Source of the DNA: Theobroma cacao
Taxonomy: Eukaryota; Streptophyta; Magnoliopsida; Malvales; Malvaceae
Length of the DNA: 64,000 bases
Direction of reading: 5' to 3'
Assembly (NCBI RefSeq): GCF_000208745.1
Contig: NC_030852.1
Span: 35,664,518 to 35,728,517, forward strand
The notes under the pieces are model-generated. The model was not told where the DNA came from and ran no database searches. It saw only the letters and a list, made by a program, of their open reading frames with translations. Positions 60,601-64,000 of this stretch are shown one piece after another. A program made the translations under genes and the position numbers. Each line of letters starts with the position of its first letter. Position 1 is the stretch's first letter.

Positions 60601-60930
60601 TCTTTCATATTTGAAATATTATTATGATGATATTATTAAATCCATAATTATTATGAAAGGTGAAGAATTAGTTAGTTAAGTACTCTGTTCAGATAAAATT
60701 TGCAAAGTTGTTTGTTAAGATTATTAAATAAAATTAAAACAATGTAAAATATAAGAAAATCACTTTAGCAAAAACACGATTCCTTCCTTTGCAATTCCAC
60801 CCAAGAGGAACTCATCTATAGTCTTGTGTAATACTACCTTTTTTCCGTTAATTAATTTAATCCCTTTATTATCTCAAAAATTACATTTATCTAAAACTTT
60901 TAAATTTTTGGTAAATTACAATGATTCATG
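60470..60930 (+). repeat. Relic of the DUF4220 locus flank (third copy)
   Basis: 60645-60790 matches 27590-27850 (TTATTATGAAAG.TGAA.AATTAGTTAG; GCAAAAACACGATTCCTTCC), which lies just upstream of the DUF4220 pseudogene. 60860-60925 matches 31255-31330 beyond it. The gene and LINE that lie between these blocks in copy A are missing here. Confidence 0.55.
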
Positions 60931-61049
60931 ATTCTAATAAGTTAGTTTTGTATTATTACTATTACCTTTCCAATATAAGGTTCGCATTAGCGTCATGTAT
61001 ATTTTTTCACTTTTACCCTTAAAAGTATTGTTTAGTTTGTCACTTTTAA

Positions 61050-61675
61050 ATTTAGGAATGTCAATTGGTACCTTATAATTGGGTACCTTGCATTACCCAA
61101 CCTAATTAAGGAAAATTAAGGTACTTTATAATCGAGTTTGGATGATAAAACTACTATTATTATGAAATTGGGTACCTTATAATCAAGTTCGAGTTTCTTG
61201 TCACGAGATTGGATAAGGTTCAAGTAATGGTTTTAAGATACCCACTACGTGAACTCAATTATAAATAGTGTTTTTTAATGTTAAGTTTTAGTGTTACATA
61301 TATATATATATATGTATACATATTTATTTATATATTTCTTATAATTAGTATAATACTTACCAATATTAATTAATTATTATACATATAATTTAAAATTTTA
61401 ATTTATTTTCTTATAAATTAATTTAAATTTATTAATTTAATTTTTATTAATAATTTACATAAAAATTGATTTTAAATTTATTTTAACCAAGTATTAACAG
61501 GTACAGATATTTAATACATAATGTCTAGAATGTACAAGTACGGGTTTGGACAGTAATTCCAAAATTTAATCTAGTATTTATAGGATTTGGGTATTTTATC
61601 AAATAATTGGTTTCAGATTAAGATACCTCAAAAATAGCGAGAACCTACCAACAGTGATATTCACGTAATTTGTGT
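61050..61675. mobile_element. Possible non-autonomous hAT-like element, degraded
   Basis: It begins TAGGAATGTCAATTGGTACC and ends in sequence whose reverse complement is TGAATATCACTGTTGGTAG, a weak inverted match. Internally it repeats GGGTACC and TTGGGTACCTTATAAT motifs, as seen in many plant hAT-type repeats. The interior is AT-rich and non-coding. The call rests on general resemblance. Confidence 0.3.
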
Positions 61676-61736
61676 AATTTAAATAGAGTATAAATTTAAA
61701 AAATAGTTTTTTTATTAGAGATAAAAATAAAACATC

Positions 61737-62779
61737 TTACGGCATTATATGCCAAGCTATGCCAAGACAGTATGCAACTAAACAAGTAGCGATACTTTCA
61801 AGAGGAACATCAAAATGCAAACTTAAATCTAGATTATTATGATACGTAGCCATCCAATCAACACATTGATTAGCTTCATGATAAATATGAGTAAGCGAAC
61901 AAATCCAATTTTGACCAAGTAGCTCTTTGATGAATCTTAGAAGATTAGCAATTGGAGCAAATACAGTACTTTGGCTTGAGATTTTTTGTAAAGCTAATAA
62001 GAGTCAGACTTTACTTGAATTTTTCTATAACCTCTATCTCAGCACAACTTCAGACCATGGTACATTGCCCATAATTCAGTTGTTAATGAAAAGGTGATAC
62101 CAATTTTATATGTGAAACCCACTATCCAATGGCCATATTCATCCATGATCAAGCCTCCTGCAGCTGCTAGTCCTGATTGCCCTTGTGCACTCCCATCCAC
62201 ATTTAATTTAACAAATGAATGATTACGCTTCTCCCAAGATATCATGATTTCCGATTTCATTCTGCTTTGCGCTCTTCTCATGGTGTCCCAAGATATCGGC
62301 TGCCAGTCGTTGTAAGGCCAAGAGAAAGAAGCATTAAAGATGGTTAAATTACGCCAATACCAGATGAACCGTAAAGTATAGACAAATAGAACGCCCAAAG
62401 GAATATTATCAACCATTGTATAGTTGGACATGTTGACCAATACCCATTCTTTAAGACATAAATTTAAAAAGTCCTCTCCAATCCAAGCCGGTTTGATTTG
62501 TAGCCACAGCTCTCTTGAGATACGACAATCTCCGAGAGCATGTAATATAGCTTCTAAACTAGCATCACATCTGGTACATGAGATATTAGGTCTCAAGTTC
62601 CGATTCAAAAGCCACTCAGACGTAGGCAAGGCTTCATGCATAATTTTCCAGATGAATAAACAAACCTTTCTACAAGTTGTGGCTTGCCATATCTGCTTCC
62701 AATAGTTTGACTTGGGAAGAGATTGCACTGATGGAAGATTGTAAGCAGTCTTCACCGAAAACCCCCCAGTACTGGTCAA
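61737..62779 (-). mobile_element. LINE ORF2 3' end: zinc-binding RT domain plus RNase H, with stops
   Basis: On the minus strand, a zf-RVT domain (YWKQIWQATTCRKVCLFIWK; LPTSEWLLNRNL; CTRCDASLEAILHALGDC) is followed by an RNase H domain starting VKLNVDGSAQGQSGLAAAGG. A TGA at 62039-62041 interrupts RNase H after HGLKLC. The same frame continues through a further TAG to a terminal TAA near 61737-61739, with IYHEANQCVDWMATYHN giving the typical end. The RT and endonuclease parts, expected at higher coordinates, are absent, so it is 5'-truncated. It is a different element from the ORF1 remnant at 57-58 kb, because their order on the strand is wrong for one LINE. Confidence 0.85.
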
Positions 62780-63700
62780 CCTCCAGAAGACTATACCTCT
62801 CTCCTTATTTTCCTTTATACGTGTAAAAATATTTTTTTTCTTTACATTTGAAAGTAAGGTTCCGAATTTTTAAAATAATTTTATCTGATTGTTAAATGAT
62901 ATCTTAAATTTTATCATTTTTTTATTTGAATAAAAATGTGATATGATAATAAAAAGATGTGTGTAACTCCATGCCTCTCGTAACTGTGTACATACATAAT
63001 CATTTGAATCAAGTGGTGCAACACTCTCTTTTGTTTTTGTTTTTTTATATGAGCAAAGATTTGTTAATATATTGACGAAAACAACGAATACATAAAGTCA
63101 ATATAAAAAAAACCCTTTCCAACAATTAAACTCATCAGTTTAACTTAATACTAATATTGAATCTTACATTCATTGGATACTTAATTTAACAAGATATCTA
63201 TCAACTCATTAACAATCCGGTATTGTTATGAATTTTTTATTTTCCCGGTTAAAGTTTTAATATTTAATATGAATATCTTCAACCTCCACAAAATAAAACG
63301 AAAATTCGAAACTTGATTAATCATATTTCAATCATTAGACAATGTGTCATTTTGATGTGGCGAAGAAAATAAAAACTTCTCTAAATCGCATGTAATTCAG
63401 CAAAATTCAAATCACAACACTCTCTTTTATTGTCAACACGAAAAATTCATGACAACCGAAAAGTTCTAAAAATATAGATGGGGTGAAGTCCCTGTTACAT
63501 CATGATCAGACAATATTATTGGAGTACCACAAACACAAATTAATAAACACATGCAAAAATAAATTCTGAAAACAGTGCTTACTTCATGTAATTACCGAAT
63601 CGGAGAAAGAGAGCCAGCCAATCATATTAAAACCGAATAGAAATGTTACGCCTGATCTGGCGCAGGTGTTACCACTTCGGTTAATTATTTTTGGTTTTGA
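62780..63700. other. AT-rich spacer before the right-edge gene
   Basis: No coding signal. The right part should contain the 3' UTR of the minus-strand gene ending at 63701. Confidence 0.4.
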
Positions 63701-64000
63701 TTAATCGGTCGTTGCAGGTTTCAAGTCTGATTCGTTTGAAGCTCTAGATGCTTGATTTGAATCCTCTTTGGAAGCTGCAGATGCTTGACTTGAAACCTCT
63801 TTTGAAGCTGCAGATGCTTGATTTAAATCCTCTTTTGAAGCTGCAGATGCTTGACTGGAAACCTCTTTTGAAGCTGCAGATGCTTGATTTGGATCCTCTT
63901 TTGAAGCTGCTGATCCTTCACTTGAACCCTCTTTTGAAGCTGCAGATGCTTGAATTGAATCCTCTTTTGAAGCTATAGATGCTTGACTTGAAACCTCTTT
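63701..64000 (-). CDS. C-terminus of a protein with 11-residue Ser/Ala-rich repeats (rest beyond the window)
   Basis: Read from 64000 down, the frame is open for exactly 99 codons and ends at TAA 63703-63701. It consists of about eight units of the type ASAASKEDSNQ and ASAASKEVSSQ that partly alternate, then the tail SRASNESDLKPATTD. The 33-bp DNA unit (GAAGCTGCAGATGCTTGA on the plus strand) is well conserved. No start codon is in the window, so the gene begins to the right. The repeat gives no function. The nearby NLR-like genes also carry Lys/Glu/Ser/Thr-rich inserts, so this could be the tail of another member, but that is inference. The opposite-strand Leu-rich frame at 63748-63978 is a shadow of the repeat. 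Confidence 0.6.
   Translation of the reverse strand, partial: KEVSSQASIASKEDSIQASAASKEGSSEGSAASKEDPNQASAASKEVSSQASAASKEDLNQASAASKEVSSQASAASKEDSNQASRASNESDLKPATTD

Noticed and set aside
57060..62779. One full-length minus-strand LINE joining both fragments
   Set aside because: On the minus strand ORF1 must be at higher coordinates than ORF2; here the order is reversed, so they are separate remnants.
63748..63978. Leucine-rich plus-strand frame that resembles an LRR (LLKLQMLDLNP)
   Set aside because: It is the antisense reading of the 33-bp repeat. The minus-strand reading has a clean non-repeat tail and stop and is the better coding candidate.

Overview
The window is nuclear DNA of a flowering plant, most likely a eudicot and perhaps a rosid. 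The evidence is split genes with GT-AG introns, plant-only protein families (a DYW-class PPR protein, an extra-large G protein, DUF4220/DUF594 proteins, NLR-type LRR proteins), a Copia LTR retrotransposon with an initiator-Met tRNA primer site, LINE fragments and AT-rich intergenic DNA. No species assignment is possible by reading alone.

The left part (1-24 kb) is ordinary single-copy housekeeping sequence. It holds the 3' half of phosphomevalonate kinase (+), an intronless DYW-type PPR gene orthologous to Arabidopsis At1g31920 (-), a complete XLG3-type extra-large G protein gene (+), the six-exon gene for 26S proteasome lid subunit RPN9 (-), a 71-residue secreted-peptide-like gene (+) and a three-exon gene for a 150-residue plant protein of unknown function (-).

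From about 21.6 to 45.2 kb the window holds a diverged direct segmental duplication. Copy A (about 21.6-29.2 kb) keeps the 150-residue gene, only the first exon and promoter of an NLR gene, a tandem array of about 259-bp units and a broken DUF4220 gene. Copy B (about 31.85-45.15 kb) lacks the 150-residue gene but keeps a full NB-LRR gene (four exons, 1534 aa), one copy of the 259-bp unit and an intact 800-aa DUF4220-DUF594 gene. The two copies have therefore lost different genes. A LINE ORF1 fragment abuts the broken DUF4220 gene, and a small CACTA-type MITE lies just before copy B.

From 45.6 to 53.1 kb there is one Copia insertion flanked by the 5-bp repeat ATTTA. It is a tandem LTR-internal-LTR-internal-LTR structure with an exact 3502-bp period. 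Each internal region has a long open gag-pol frame that lacks reverse transcriptase and has altered protease and integrase catalytic residues. The first two LTRs look identical, while the third has diverged.

The right part (53-64 kb) holds an intronless RPP13-like-4 type protein that has a winged helix and LRRs but no nucleotide-binding domain. It also holds fragments of two LINEs, long pyrimidine-rich tracts, other transposon relics, and at the right edge the C-terminus of a minus-strand protein made of 11-residue Ser/Ala/Lys repeats. The NLR gene, the NB-less LRR gene and the edge gene all carry low-complexity charged or repetitive segments. Together with the DUF4220 genes and repeats, they make 21-64 kb look like a rapidly evolving, probably defence-related cluster beside conserved genes.
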